Positions 1-7,570 of a stretch of DNA of 38,316 nt are shown piece after piece (position 1 is the first letter of the stretch; every line of letters begins with the position of its first letter). The position numbers and the translations under genes were made by a program. The DNA is taken from the NCBI GenBank assembly GCA_944380315.1, contig CALWHG010000017.1, positions 1-38,316 on the forward strand. The letters are read 5' to 3'. Under the pieces are notes generated by a model. The model was given only the letters and a program-made list of their open reading frames with translations, ran no database searches and was not told where the DNA came from. Source of the stretch: an uncultured Lachnospiraceae bacterium. GTDB lineage: Bacteria; Bacillota; Clostridia; Lachnospirales; Lachnospiraceae.

Positions 1-692
1 CCTATGGACTCGGCTGCTATCCTGTTGTCCCTTATGGCCATTATGGCCCTGCCGTGCCTTGAGTTGATCAGATTGAGCACGATGAACAGAGATATGAGCA
101 GCAGCACGATGCCAAGCGTAAAGGTGGCATTTCTCGGAAGCCTGGATATGCCCTGGGCACCCTTTATGATGGTCACGCCGTCAGGCTCAAGTCCCAGGCT
201 CAGGCTGTCCTTGAAGGATATGTGGGGTCCTCTGGAATCTATGCCGAAGTAGACCACATTTATGACATTTTTGATGATCTCACCAAATGCCAGGGTCACT
301 ATGGCCAGATAGTCGCCCCGAAGCCTCAGCACCGGTATGCCTATAAGGAAGCCAAATACTGCCGATACGGCTGCTCCCAGCACTATGGCTATGAGAAGCT
401 CCAGCCATCCGGGGAGCGTGGCTCCTATGGTCATGGCAAATATGGCTCCTGTAAATGCACCTATGCACATGAAGCCCGCATGTCCCAGGGACAGCTCTCC
501 CGATATGCCTACCACAAGGTTCAGGGATACGGCCAGCATGGAATAATAGCAAAGGGATACAAGCATGCCCTTCATGAGCGAGGACATGTTGCCGGTATTC
601 ATCATGACCTCCCAGAGCACATAGAAAAAGATGACCATCCCATAGGTGATCAGATTATAGCGCAGAGCACGTTTTCTGTATTTTAATTTCAT
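1..692 (-). CDS. livM: Branched-chain amino acid ABC transporter permease LivM (3' end outside the window)
   Basis: This is the second membrane subunit of a branched-chain amino acid importer. About 230 residues are visible and the frame runs off the left edge, so the C-terminus is missing. The start is ATG at 692 with a GGAGG ribosome site 10 nt upstream, just after the livH stop. The protein opens with a basic stretch and a hydrophobic helix, then shows the LivM-type core SLNLVVGISGELSLGHAGF followed by further membrane helices. The stretch RLRGDYLAIVTLAFGEI is typical of the family. LivM is expected to pair with LivH in the cytoplasmic membrane; the ATPases LivG and LivF probably follow beyond the edge. 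The family call is firm. The exact substrate (leucine, isoleucine and valine or a related amino acid) is inferred from the family. Confidence 0.93.
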   Translation of the reverse strand, partial: MKLKYRKRALRYNLITYGMVIFFYVLWEVMMNTGNMSSLMKGMLVSLCYYSMLAVSLNLVVGISGELSLGHAGFMCIGAFTGAIFAMTIGATLPGWLELLIAIVLGAAVSAVFGFLIGIPVLRLRGDYLAIVTLAFGEIIKNVINVVYFGIDSRGPHISFKDSLSLGLEPDGVTIIKGAQGISRLPRNATFTLGIVLLLISLFIVLNLINSRHGRAIMAIRDNRIAAESI

Positions 693-707
693 GTCCTACT
701 GCCCTCC

Positions 708-1592
708 TCAGACCTTTTCCTGTATCTGCTTGCCCATGAGCCCTGAGGGCTTGAACAGGAGCACGATGATCAGTATGCCGAAAACTATGGGATCCGAAAG
801 CTGTGACGATATATAGGCCTTTGAAAGGTTCTCTATGATGCCAAGCAGCAATCCGCCTATCATGGCTCCCGGGATGGAGCCTATACCTCCAAATACCGCC
901 GCTGTAAATGCCTTGATGCCTGGCATGGAGCCTGTGGTGGAGGAAAGCACCGGATATGAGGAGCAAAGGAGCACTCCGGCTATGGCGGCCAGCCCTGAGC
1001 CTATGGCAAATGTCACCGCTATGGTCCTGTTGACATTTATACCCATAAGGGTGGCTGCTCCGCGGTCAGCTGATACGGCCAGCATGGCCTGTCCGGTCTT
1101 CGTCTTATTTATGAATGTAGTAAGCAGCACCATGACCAGTACGCAGACCACTATGGTGACCAGGGTCTCGTCAGAGATGGTTATGGCTCCATCCATGAGT
1201 TTGAGGGAAGGCAGGTTCACCACTGAGTTGAAGGACTTGGTATCTGCACCAAACAGTATGAGCGCCGCATTCTGAAGGAAGTAGCTCACGCCTATGGCCG
1301 TGATGAGCACGGACAGGGATGAGGCTCCTCTCAGCGGCTTATATGCTATACGCTCTATGGTGATGCCAAGCACCGTGCATACGGCCACTGACATCAGTAT
1401 GGCTACCCAGGCAGGAAGTCCCAGGGTAGAGGTAGCTAAAAACACCACATAGCCTCCTACCATGATGACATCTCCATGGGCAAAATTGAGCATCTTGGCT
1501 ATACCGTATACCATGGTATATCCAAGGGCTATGATCGCATAGACCGAGCCTAAGCTTATACCGTTTATCAGGAATGAGATAAAGCTTGACAT
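708..1592 (-). CDS. livH: Branched-chain amino acid ABC transporter permease LivH
   Basis: This is a 294-residue membrane subunit of the same importer, of normal length for LivH. The N-terminus (SFISFLINGISLGSVYAII, then GYTMVYGIAKMLNFAHGD) is diagnostic of LivH, and hydrophobic segments continue to the end. A loop near residue 190 (MGINVNRTIAVTFAIGSG) and the region from about 220 (PGIKAFTAAVFGGIGSIPGA) match the family's cytoplasmic coupling region. The ribosome site is AAAAGGGG, close to the ATG at 1592. The gene lies between livK, from which it is separated by about 100 nt holding a strong hairpin, and livM, which begins 15 nt after its stop. All three should be one transcription unit read from the promoter at 2975-3003. 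Confidence 0.95.
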   Translation of the reverse strand: MSSFISFLINGISLGSVYAIIALGYTMVYGIAKMLNFAHGDVIMVGGYVVFLATSTLGLPAWVAILMSVAVCTVLGITIERIAYKPLRGASSLSVLITAIGVSYFLQNAALILFGADTKSFNSVVNLPSLKLMDGAITISDETLVTIVVCVLVMVLLTTFINKTKTGQAMLAVSADRGAATLMGINVNRTIAVTFAIGSGLAAIAGVLLCSSYPVLSSTTGSMPGIKAFTAAVFGGIGSIPGAMIGGLLLGIIENLSKAYISSQLSDPIVFGILIIVLLFKPSGLMGKQIQEKV

Positions 1593-1638
1593 AGGATTCC
1601 CCTTTTAGTGAAAAATTATGACTACGATACCATAGCAT

Positions 1639-1664
1639 TGGAGGGCTGTCAACACAGCCCTCCA
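1639..1664 (-). other. Intercistronic hairpin between livK and livH
   Basis: A perfect 11-bp inverted repeat with a 4-nt loop lies 29 nt past the livK stop. It has no T-run after it on the minus strand, so it is unlikely to be a full terminator. Hairpins in this position, after the binding-protein gene of an ABC operon, usually protect the upstream message from 3' exonucleases and so raise binding-protein output over permease. That role is inferred here. Confidence 0.6.
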
Positions 1665-1692
1665 TACCAGACTTATATTTTTTCGAAGTTTA

Positions 1693-2931
1693 TCAGTCCA
1701 TCATCACGTAAGCACCGTTCTCGATCCTTACGGCTCTGGGCTCCTTGTTAGGCTCGCCGTCCTCGGTGAAGCTGATGCCTGCACCTGTAAGTCCGTCATA
1801 GCTTACATTTACCATCTCTGCACATATGGCATCGCAGAGATCTGATACACTCATGTCGGGAGTAACGCCTGCTGCCTCCATGGCCTGCTTGAGCACGTAT
1901 ACACAGTCGTACGCGTCTGCTGCAAACTGGTTGGGAGTCTCACCGTACTTCTCCTCGTACTTGGTAACGAAGCTTACGGTCTGATCATCTGTAGCGTCAG
2001 CTGCGAAGGGTGTAAGGAGCATGAGTCCCTCTGCCAGGCTTACGTCGAAGTCAGGAAGGGTAAGTATGCCATCCATACCGTCACATCCGAAGAACAGGGG
2101 CTCATATCCCATCTCATTTGCCTGACGAAGCACGAGAGATGCCTCCGTATAATAGAAGGGAAGGAATACCAGCTCTGCGCCAGCGTCCTGGATGATCTGA
2201 AGCTGGGTCCTGAAGTCGGTGTTGCTCTCAGAGGTAAATGCCTCAGCAGCTACGATCTCAAGTCCCTGATTTGCTGCCTCTGCAGCGAAGTTCTCGTATA
2301 TACCGCTTGAATATGTATCGGAGCTATCATAGATGACACCGATCTTGGTAGCCAGCTCATGTGTGGCTATGAACTCAGCGGACTTGGTTCCCTGAGCAGG
2401 GTCAGAGAAGCACATACGCCATACGTTTGCGGGAGCAGTGATGTCTGCAGTGGTTCCTGAGGGTGTGATCTGGAACATGTTGTCTGCCTCAGTCTCTGCT
2501 ATGACTGCCATACAGGAGCCGGATGTGGTGGTTCCGATGAGCAGCTGCATGCCCTGATCCTTCAGTGCATTGTAAGCATTTACAGCGGTCTCGGTACCGG
2601 CCTCATCATCCTCAAAGAGCCAGTTGACCTGGTATCCGTTGATGCCGCCTGCCTCATTGACCTCGTCAACTGCTATCTGCGCACCGTTCATGACTGCCAG
2701 ACCATAGATAGCCGTACTTCCGGTGATGGGACCAAGGCCTCCGAAGTTCCATACCGCTCCATCTGCGGGAGCCTCTGCTGCCTCTGTCTCAGTACCCTCG
2801 GCTGCTGCCTCAGCTTCTGTCTCCTCTGCTGCCTCGGTAGCTGCTGCGGTGGTCTCCTCTGCAGAGCTTCCGCAGGCTGCGAGCATCATGCTGGCCACTA
2901 CTGCCGCTGCTGCCATCCTCCATTTTTTCAT
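1693..2931 (-). CDS. livK: Branched-chain amino acid ABC transporter substrate-binding lipoprotein
   Basis: This 412-residue lipoprotein should capture branched-chain amino acids outside the membrane for LivHM. It has a basic N-terminus, a hydrophobic signal segment and the lipobox LAAC with Cys20 as lipidation site. A low-complexity Ala/Glu/Thr linker spans roughly residues 22-58. The type I periplasmic-binding fold follows, opening with GPITGSTAIYGLAVMNGAQI and AVDEVNEAGGING, which is typical of LivK/LivJ. The ATG at 2931 has a GAGGAGG site at good spacing. It is the first gene of the operon, with a consensus promoter upstream. The codons for the lipobox Cys and the following linker are nearly identical to those in mglB (24580-24627). 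The substrate is assigned from family and context only. Confidence 0.93.
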   Translation of the reverse strand: MKKWRMAAAAVVASMMLAACGSSAEETTAAATEAAEETEAEAAAEGTETEAAEAPADGAVWNFGGLGPITGSTAIYGLAVMNGAQIAVDEVNEAGGINGYQVNWLFEDDEAGTETAVNAYNALKDQGMQLLIGTTTSGSCMAVIAETEADNMFQITPSGTTADITAPANVWRMCFSDPAQGTKSAEFIATHELATKIGVIYDSSDTYSSGIYENFAAEAANQGLEIVAAEAFTSESNTDFRTQLQIIQDAGAELVFLPFYYTEASLVLRQANEMGYEPLFFGCDGMDGILTLPDFDVSLAEGLMLLTPFAADATDDQTVSFVTKYEEKYGETPNQFAADAYDCVYVLKQAMEAAGVTPDMSVSDLCDAICAEMVNVSYDGLTGAGISFTEDGEPNKEPRAVRIENGAYVMMD

Positions 2932-2974
2932 AATCTTTCCTCCTCAAGCTTACTTTAGAAATGATATGTGTCAG

Positions 2975-3003
2975 ATTATATTTGCCCCTTACAGGCCTGT
3001 CAA
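2975..3003 (-). promoter_or_regulatory. Consensus sigma-A promoter of the liv operon, with a palindrome in the spacer
   Basis: On the minus strand TTGACA (3003-2998) and TATAAT (2980-2975) are separated by exactly 17 nt, a perfect match to the vegetative consensus. A perfect 10-bp palindrome, ACAGGCCTGT (2991-3000), overlaps the end of the -35 box and the start of the spacer, so a repressor bound there would block polymerase. The untranslated leader to the livK start is about 35-40 nt. Confidence 0.85.
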
Positions 3004-3023
3004 TTTTTCGGAGCGGATATATC

Positions 3024-3045
3024 AAAAAAGAGGGCTTGAGCCCTC
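3024..3045 (-). terminator. Rho-independent terminator after gpsA
   Basis: On the minus strand a 6-bp GC-rich stem (GAGGGC/GCCCTC) with a TCAA loop is followed by six T residues. It sits about 35 nt past the gpsA stop and just upstream of the liv promoter, so it closes the der-plsY-gpsA unit. Confidence 0.85.
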
Positions 3046-3078
3046 TCTTTTATAACTGTCGGTTATGTTAGCCTGTCA

Positions 3079-4086
3079 TCATTCCCACTTTATCTCTGCG
3101 TGCTCCACTCTCTTTTCCCTGCACATCAGGTCTCTGACCGCATCGGATGCAGACTTGCCCTCAAAGAGTATGCTGTTGACCTCCTCGACTATGGGCATGC
3201 TGACTCCATACTTTCTTGCCAGCTGAAGTCCTGCCTTTGCGCTGTAGACGCCCTCTACCACCATGTGTACCTCATCCATGGCCTCCTTTACGCCCATGCC
3301 CTTTCCTATGAGAACTCCGGCGCGCCTGTTGCGGCTGTGGCGTGAGCTGCAGGTGACTATCAGGTCTCCAAGCCCTGTCAGTCCAAAGAAGGTCTGAGGG
3401 TCGCAGTCCATGGCCTTGCCGAGACGGCTCATCTCCGCTATGCCCCTGGTTATGAGGGCAGCCATGGTATTGTCTCCATAGCCGAGGCCGTCAGACATGC
3501 CTGCTGCCAGGGCTATGACATTTTTAAGAGAGCCTCCTACCTCCATGCCCTTCATGTCAGATGAAGTATAGACCCTGAAGGCAGGACTCATGAAGATGTT
3601 CTGTACATATTCTGCCGTGGCCTTGTCATGAGCGCCCACGACTACTGCGGTAGGCAGGCCTCTGCTGACTTCCTCTGCGTGAGAGGGTCCTGAAAGCACA
3701 CAGGCCCTTGCCTGAGGCAGCTCCTCCTGGCAGATATCCGTCTGTGTCTTGAGGCTGTCCTCCTCTATGCCCTTTGCCACACAGAGCACTATCTGGTCCT
3801 TGGCTATACAGGGCCTTAGCCTGGCGGCGGTGGATCTGGTATATATGGAGGGCACGGAAAGTATGACCACGTCAGCATCTGCACAAAGCTCCTGATCATC
3901 GGATATGCAGCTTATGCCTTCGGGGATATCCACCCCGGGAAGGTTGCGATGCTCCCTCTTCCTGCCTATCTCCTCTATCTCATCCTTAAGGGCCGACCAG
4001 AGCCTGACCTCATGTCCCATCTTTGAAAGATGTATGGCGAGCGCCGTGCCCCAGGTGCCTGAGCCTGCTATGCCTATCCTTGCCAT
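3079..4086 (-). CDS. gpsA: Glycerol-3-phosphate dehydrogenase [NAD(P)+]
   Basis: GpsA reduces dihydroxyacetone phosphate to sn-glycerol-3-phosphate, the backbone for phospholipids, in the cytoplasm. The N-terminal Rossmann motif GSGTWGTALA (about residues 7-16) binds the dinucleotide. GPSHAEEV and the C-terminal block KNVIALAAGMSDGLGYGDN, which includes the conserved Lys, are family hallmarks. The chosen start is ATG 4086, giving MARIGIAG and 335 residues, the usual length. A GGAGG site 11 nt upstream lies inside the end of plsY. The longer frame from 4128 would add 14 residues that merely overlap plsY. Only 1 nt separates the plsY stop from this start, so translation is probably coupled. PlsY, the next enzyme to use G3P, is the neighbour. 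Confidence 0.96.
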   Translation of the reverse strand: MARIGIAGSGTWGTALAIHLSKMGHEVRLWSALKDEIEEIGRKREHRNLPGVDIPEGISCISDDQELCADADVVILSVPSIYTRSTAARLRPCIAKDQIVLCVAKGIEEDSLKTQTDICQEELPQARACVLSGPSHAEEVSRGLPTAVVVGAHDKATAEYVQNIFMSPAFRVYTSSDMKGMEVGGSLKNVIALAAGMSDGLGYGDNTMAALITRGIAEMSRLGKAMDCDPQTFFGLTGLGDLIVTCSSRHSRNRRAGVLIGKGMGVKEAMDEVHMVVEGVYSAKAGLQLARKYGVSMPIVEEVNSILFEGKSASDAVRDLMCREKRVEHAEIKWE

Positions 4087-4087
4087 G

Positions 4088-4747
4088 TCAGTGCTTACCT
4101 CCGAAAGAAAGCTTGTTTTCGTTGCCATGCATGAGCCTTACTATGTTTGATCTGTGCTGGAAGACTATCATGGCAGATACCACAAATACGAGCACATAAA
4201 ACTCTGTATGATACATGGGAGCCAGGGGCTCGTTGCCTCCCCAGCCCATCTGATGACCGGTGGCTACCAGTCCTACATTTACCGCCAGATATACAGCGGC
4301 TACAAGGAGTGAGCCAACGGATACGAACCTGGTCACTGCTATGCCTCCGAAAAATGCTATGGCACAGCATATGAGCAGTATGGGATCAGAATATATGATC
4401 ATGGCTCCGGTGCATGCCACTCCCTTGCCGCCGTGAAAGCCAAGGGTCACGGGAAAGTTGTGTCCCATGACGGCTCCAAAGCCCGTATACACGGTCAGCA
4501 GATATCTCATGTCCGGATGTCCGCGGAAAAGCCAGGAGGTGATGAACAGTGGTATGAAGGTCTTTAGGAAGTCCCCCAGCATGGTCAGAAGGCCTGCCCT
4601 GGGGCCCAGGTTGCGGAGCACATTCGTCGTGCCCACGTTTCCGCTGCCCTTCTTTGTTATATCCACCCCATAAAGCCTGCCGAGCATATAGCCCGTGGGA
4701 AAGTTGCCAAATACATAGCCTATGAAGAAGCAGATAAGTCTCTCCAT
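4088..4747 (-). CDS. plsY: Glycerol-3-phosphate acyltransferase PlsY
   Basis: This membrane enzyme transfers the acyl group of acyl-phosphate to the sn-1 position of glycerol-3-phosphate, the first committed step of phospholipid synthesis in most Gram-positives. At 219 residues it is of normal length. The conserved motifs are present: GSGNVGTTNVLRNLG (about 36-50), a glycine-rich FHGGKGVACTG (about 102-112) and VTRFVSVGSLL (about 138-148). Five or so hydrophobic segments alternate with these cytosolic loops. The ATG at 4747 directly abuts the der stop codon (4750-4748), and the stop is 1 nt before gpsA. Having the enzyme that makes G3P as the next gene fits a shared supply role. Confidence 0.96.
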   Translation of the reverse strand: MERLICFFIGYVFGNFPTGYMLGRLYGVDITKKGSGNVGTTNVLRNLGPRAGLLTMLGDFLKTFIPLFITSWLFRGHPDMRYLLTVYTGFGAVMGHNFPVTLGFHGGKGVACTGAMIIYSDPILLICCAIAFFGGIAVTRFVSVGSLLVAAVYLAVNVGLVATGHQMGWGGNEPLAPMYHTEFYVLVFVVSAMIVFQHRSNIVRLMHGNENKLSFGGKH

Positions 4748-6079
4748 TTATGCGTCCTTGTCCTTTCTCTCTCTTATGATCAGCTTGATGGGAGTGCCGG
4801 TAAAGGAAAATGCATCCCTGATCCTGTTCTCGATATAGCGCTGATAGGAGAAATGGAAAAGCTCCCTGTCATTTACAAATATGACGAAGGTGGGGGGCTC
4901 TATGCTGACCTGGGTGATGTAGTAAAGCCTGAGCCTCTTGCCCTTGTCTGAGGGCGGCTGCTTGAGCGCACAGGCCTCTGCCATGATCTCATTGAGCACT
5001 CCGGTCTGCACCCTGAGGGTCTGAGACTGGCGCACCTTGTCTATCTCCGTAAACAGGTTCTGGAGCCTCTGCCCCGTCACTGCCGATATGAAGAGTATGT
5101 CTGCATAGGGCATGAAGGAAAACTTCTGACGCAGCTCCTCAGTGAACCTGTATATGGTCTTGTCATTTTTCTCAGGGACTATGTCCCACTTATTGACCGC
5201 TATGATGACTCCCTTTCCTCTCTCATGGGCTATGCCGGCGATCTTGGTGTCCTGCTCGGTCACGCCCTGGGAGGCATCTATGACTACCACTGCTATGTTG
5301 CAGCGGTCTATGGCGGCCACAGTACGTATGATGCTGTAGCGCTCTATGTCCTCCTTGATCTTGGACTTCCTGCGAAGGCCCGCCGTATCTATGAAGACAT
5401 ATTCCTCGCCGTTGTGTACCACTGCTGCATCCACCGCATCCCTGGTGGTACCGGCTATGTCAGATACGATCATACGGTTCTGTCCCAGGAGCCTGTTGAC
5501 TATGGATGACTTGCCCACGTTGGGGCGGCCTACTATGGCTATGCGGGGCCTGTCGTCCTCCTCATCGGCCACGTTTGCCTCAGGCAGCCTCTCGACTATC
5601 TCGTCCAGCAGCTCTCCAAGTCCCTGCTTGCCCTGGGCCGATACAGGCACAGGATCTCCAAGTCCCAGGTTGAAGAACTCATACACGTCGTTCTGCTGCT
5701 TCTGGTAGTTGTCTACCTTGTTTACACAGAGTATCAGGGGCTTGCGGCTCTTCCTGAGCATATTTGCCACATGATAATCAGCGTCTGTCACTCCGTCCCT
5801 CACATCCGTCAGGAATACTATGACATCCGCCGTGTCTATGGCTATCTCCGCCTGCTCCCTCATCTGCCTCAGTATGACATCATCGGAGTCGGGCTCTATG
5901 CCTCCCGTATCTATAAGAGTAAATACTCTGCCCTCCCAGTCACACTCTGCATATATCCTGTCCCTGGTCACGCCGGGGGTGTCCTCGACTATGCTCAGCT
6001 TCGTACCGGAAAGCGCGTTGAAAAGGGTGGACTTGCCCACGTTGGGGCGACCGACCACCGCTACTATAGGTCTGCTCAT
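4748..6079 (-). CDS. der: Ribosome-assembly GTPase Der (EngA)
   Basis: Der is an essential tandem GTPase that helps mature the 50S ribosomal subunit. At 443 residues it has the usual two G domains. The first contains GRPNVGKSTLFNAL, DTPGVTRDR, DTGGIE and NKVD. The second contains GRPNVGKSSIVNRLLG, AGTTRDA, DTAGLRR and NKWD. A C-terminal KH-like domain follows from about residue 350. The N-terminus MSRPIVAVVGRPNVGK is standard. It is the first gene of the der-plsY-gpsA unit and is divergent from prs. In the first 100 codons all nine isoleucines use ATA and most arginines use AGG or AGA, a strong local codon preference. Confidence 0.97.
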   Translation of the reverse strand: MSRPIVAVVGRPNVGKSTLFNALSGTKLSIVEDTPGVTRDRIYAECDWEGRVFTLIDTGGIEPDSDDVILRQMREQAEIAIDTADVIVFLTDVRDGVTDADYHVANMLRKSRKPLILCVNKVDNYQKQQNDVYEFFNLGLGDPVPVSAQGKQGLGELLDEIVERLPEANVADEEDDRPRIAIVGRPNVGKSSIVNRLLGQNRMIVSDIAGTTRDAVDAAVVHNGEEYVFIDTAGLRRKSKIKEDIERYSIIRTVAAIDRCNIAVVVIDASQGVTEQDTKIAGIAHERGKGVIIAVNKWDIVPEKNDKTIYRFTEELRQKFSFMPYADILFISAVTGQRLQNLFTEIDKVRQSQTLRVQTGVLNEIMAEACALKQPPSDKGKRLRLYYITQVSIEPPTFVIFVNDRELFHFSYQRYIENRIRDAFSFTGTPIKLIIRERKDKDA

Positions 6080-6108
6080 AATTACCTCTCTTTATTTGTC
6101 CTGTAAAG

Positions 6109-6137
6109 AGTATATAACATGACGGCTTCTTTTTCTA
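6109..6137 (-). promoter_or_regulatory. Probable promoter of der-plsY-gpsA
   Basis: On the minus strand TAGAAA (6137-6132) and TATACT (6114-6109) are 17 nt apart, matching the vegetative consensus at 4 of 6 and 5 of 6 positions. It lies about 30 nt upstream of der and points away from prs. Confidence 0.5.
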
Positions 6138-6159
6138 CTTGTATTTTTTCAAGAAAAAG

Positions 6160-6188
6160 TTGAGAGATATTTACGTATTTGTTACAAT
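6160..6188 (+). promoter_or_regulatory. Probable promoter of prs
   Basis: TTGAGA (6160-6165) and TACAAT (6183-6188) are separated by 17 nt, each matching the consensus at 5 of 6 positions. The predicted leader is about 45 nt and ends in an AAAGGA ribosome site before ATG 6241. The 160-nt der/prs interval holds only these two divergent promoters and their leaders. Confidence 0.7.
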
Positions 6189-6240
6189 AGGGCTAAAGAG
6201 ATCTGTATTCCTTTGTTTCTCTTTAGAAAGGATCCCCCTC

Positions 6241-7458
6241 ATGTCAAATCCTAATAAATACATCATAGAGGATATACCCATAGCTCCTCTTAAAATCGCT
6301 GCGCACATAAGCGCCAGGTCCATGGCAGAGCAGGTGGACAAGCACCTGGTCTCCTTCAGGAAAAATGATTATGATATCCTCAGCAGGAACTACAAGGACA
6401 GTCTCCTTTTAAAGGGCTTCGCTCCCGATACCTTCCTGCTCAAGCTTGACTGCCCCCGCTTCGGCTCCGGAGAGGGCAAGGGCGTCATTTACGAGTCCAC
6501 CCGCGGTGTGGATGAGTTTGTGATCTGCGATGTGACGAACTACTCAAACACCTACACGGTCAACGGCTTCCTGAACCATATGTCTCCCGATGACAATTAT
6601 CAGGACATGAAGCGTATCATAGGAGCCTCCGTAGCCAGGTGCCACAGGGTCAATGTCATCATGCCCTTCCTTTATTCCTCCAGGCAGCACAAGCGTACCA
6701 AGAGGGAGTCTCTGGACTGTGCCATGGCTCTCATGGAGCTGGTAAACATGGGCGTAAAGAACATTATCACCTTTGATGCCCACGATCCCAGGGTACAGAA
6801 CGCCATACCCCTCTCCGGCTTTGACAACATCATGCCTACCTACTCCTTCGTAAAGGCCCTGCTCAAGTATGATCCAAACATACGCATAGACAGGGACAGC
6901 TTCATGGTCATCTCCCCCGATGAGGGAGCCATGAACAGGGCCGTATATCTGGCCAACAACCTGGGCGTCGACATGGGCATGTTCTATAAGCGCCGTGACT
7001 ACTCAAAGGTCATAAACGGACGCAACCCCATAGTGGCTCATGAGTTCCTGGGCTCCTCAGTAGAGGGCAAGACAGTCCTCGTGGTGGATGACATGATCTC
7101 CTCCGGAGATTCCATGCTGGATACAGCCAGGGAGCTCAAGGACAAGAAGGCCAAGAGAGTCATAGTCTGCTGCACCTTCGGACTCTTCACCTCAGGCTTT
7201 GAGAAGTTTGACGAGTATTATGAAAAGGGCTATCTTGACTGCGTCATCACCACCAACCTCAACTACAGGCCTCAGTCCATATATGAGAAGCCCTGGTATG
7301 TAGAGGCAGACATGAGCAAGTACCTGGCCTCCATCATAAACTCCTTCAACTACGATATCAGCCTCAAGCACGCTATACAGTCCACCAAGAAGATACAGAA
7401 TCTCCTCAAGGGACACAGAAGCGACGGCTATGAGTATGAGGGAAGCCTGTTCAACTAA
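6241..7458 (+). CDS. prs: Ribose-phosphate pyrophosphokinase (PRPP synthetase), long clostridial form
   Basis: Prs makes phosphoribosyl pyrophosphate from ribose-5-phosphate and ATP for nucleotide, histidine and tryptophan synthesis. The PRPP-binding loop VLVVDDMISSGDSMLDTA lies near residues 280-297. YSSRQHKRTKRES (about 141-153) corresponds to the catalytic flexible loop and FDAHDPRVQNAIP (about 178-190) to the conserved His/Asp region. The chosen start is ATG 6241 (MSNPNKYIIEDIP), 405 residues, preceded by AAAGGA; the open frame upstream has no family similarity. It is about 90 residues longer than the classical 315-residue enzyme, with extra N-terminal and C-terminal segments. This matches a form I associate with Lachnospiraceae and its regulation may differ. 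The gene ends just before a strong palindromic terminator (7491-7562). Confidence 0.9.
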   Translation: MSNPNKYIIEDIPIAPLKIAAHISARSMAEQVDKHLVSFRKNDYDILSRNYKDSLLLKGFAPDTFLLKLDCPRFGSGEGKGVIYESTRGVDEFVICDVTNYSNTYTVNGFLNHMSPDDNYQDMKRIIGASVARCHRVNVIMPFLYSSRQHKRTKRESLDCAMALMELVNMGVKNIITFDAHDPRVQNAIPLSGFDNIMPTYSFVKALLKYDPNIRIDRDSFMVISPDEGAMNRAVYLANNLGVDMGMFYKRRDYSKVINGRNPIVAHEFLGSSVEGKTVLVVDDMISSGDSMLDTARELKDKKAKRVIVCCTFGLFTSGFEKFDEYYEKGYLDCVITTNLNYRPQSIYEKPWYVEADMSKYLASIINSFNYDISLKHAIQSTKKIQNLLKGHRSDGYEYEGSLFN

Positions 7459-7490
7459 GCTGCTGAGCAAGCTGCATTAAGACAAAATAA

Positions 7491-7562
7491 GGCTCCGGCC
7501 GTATACATCGGGCCCTTTGCCTCAAAGAGGCGGCAGACACCCGATCATATACGGCCGGAGCC
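7491..7562 (+). repeat. 72-nt palindromic repeat, copy 1 (prs side)
   Basis: Reading 5' to 3', a 15-nt arm (7491-7505) pairs perfectly with the last 15 nt (7548-7562). Inside it are a 1-by-2 bulge, a 6-bp stem (ATCGGG with CCCGAT), an asymmetric internal loop (CCCTTT opposite GGCAGACA), and a 5-bp stem GCCTC/GAGGC capped by AAA. The reverse complement of copy 2 (13919-13990) matches at 69 of 72 positions and differs only in the three loop bases. T/A-rich tracts border both sides. It lies between the convergent genes prs and surE. Confidence 0.9.
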
Positions 7563-7570
7563 ATTTTTTT
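7491..7570 (+). terminator. Bidirectional terminator between prs and surE, formed by palindrome copy 1
   Basis: The long hairpin is followed on the plus strand by A then seven T residues (7564-7570), giving a strong terminator for prs. On the minus strand the hairpin is followed by TTATTTTG, so it can also end the surE transcript. The T-run overlaps the surE stop codon. Confidence 0.88.

Noticed and set aside
7491-7562. Palindrome as a CRISPR repeat or insertion sequence
   Set aside because: There are only two copies 6.4 kb apart, no spacers, no transposase gene and no visible target-site duplication.
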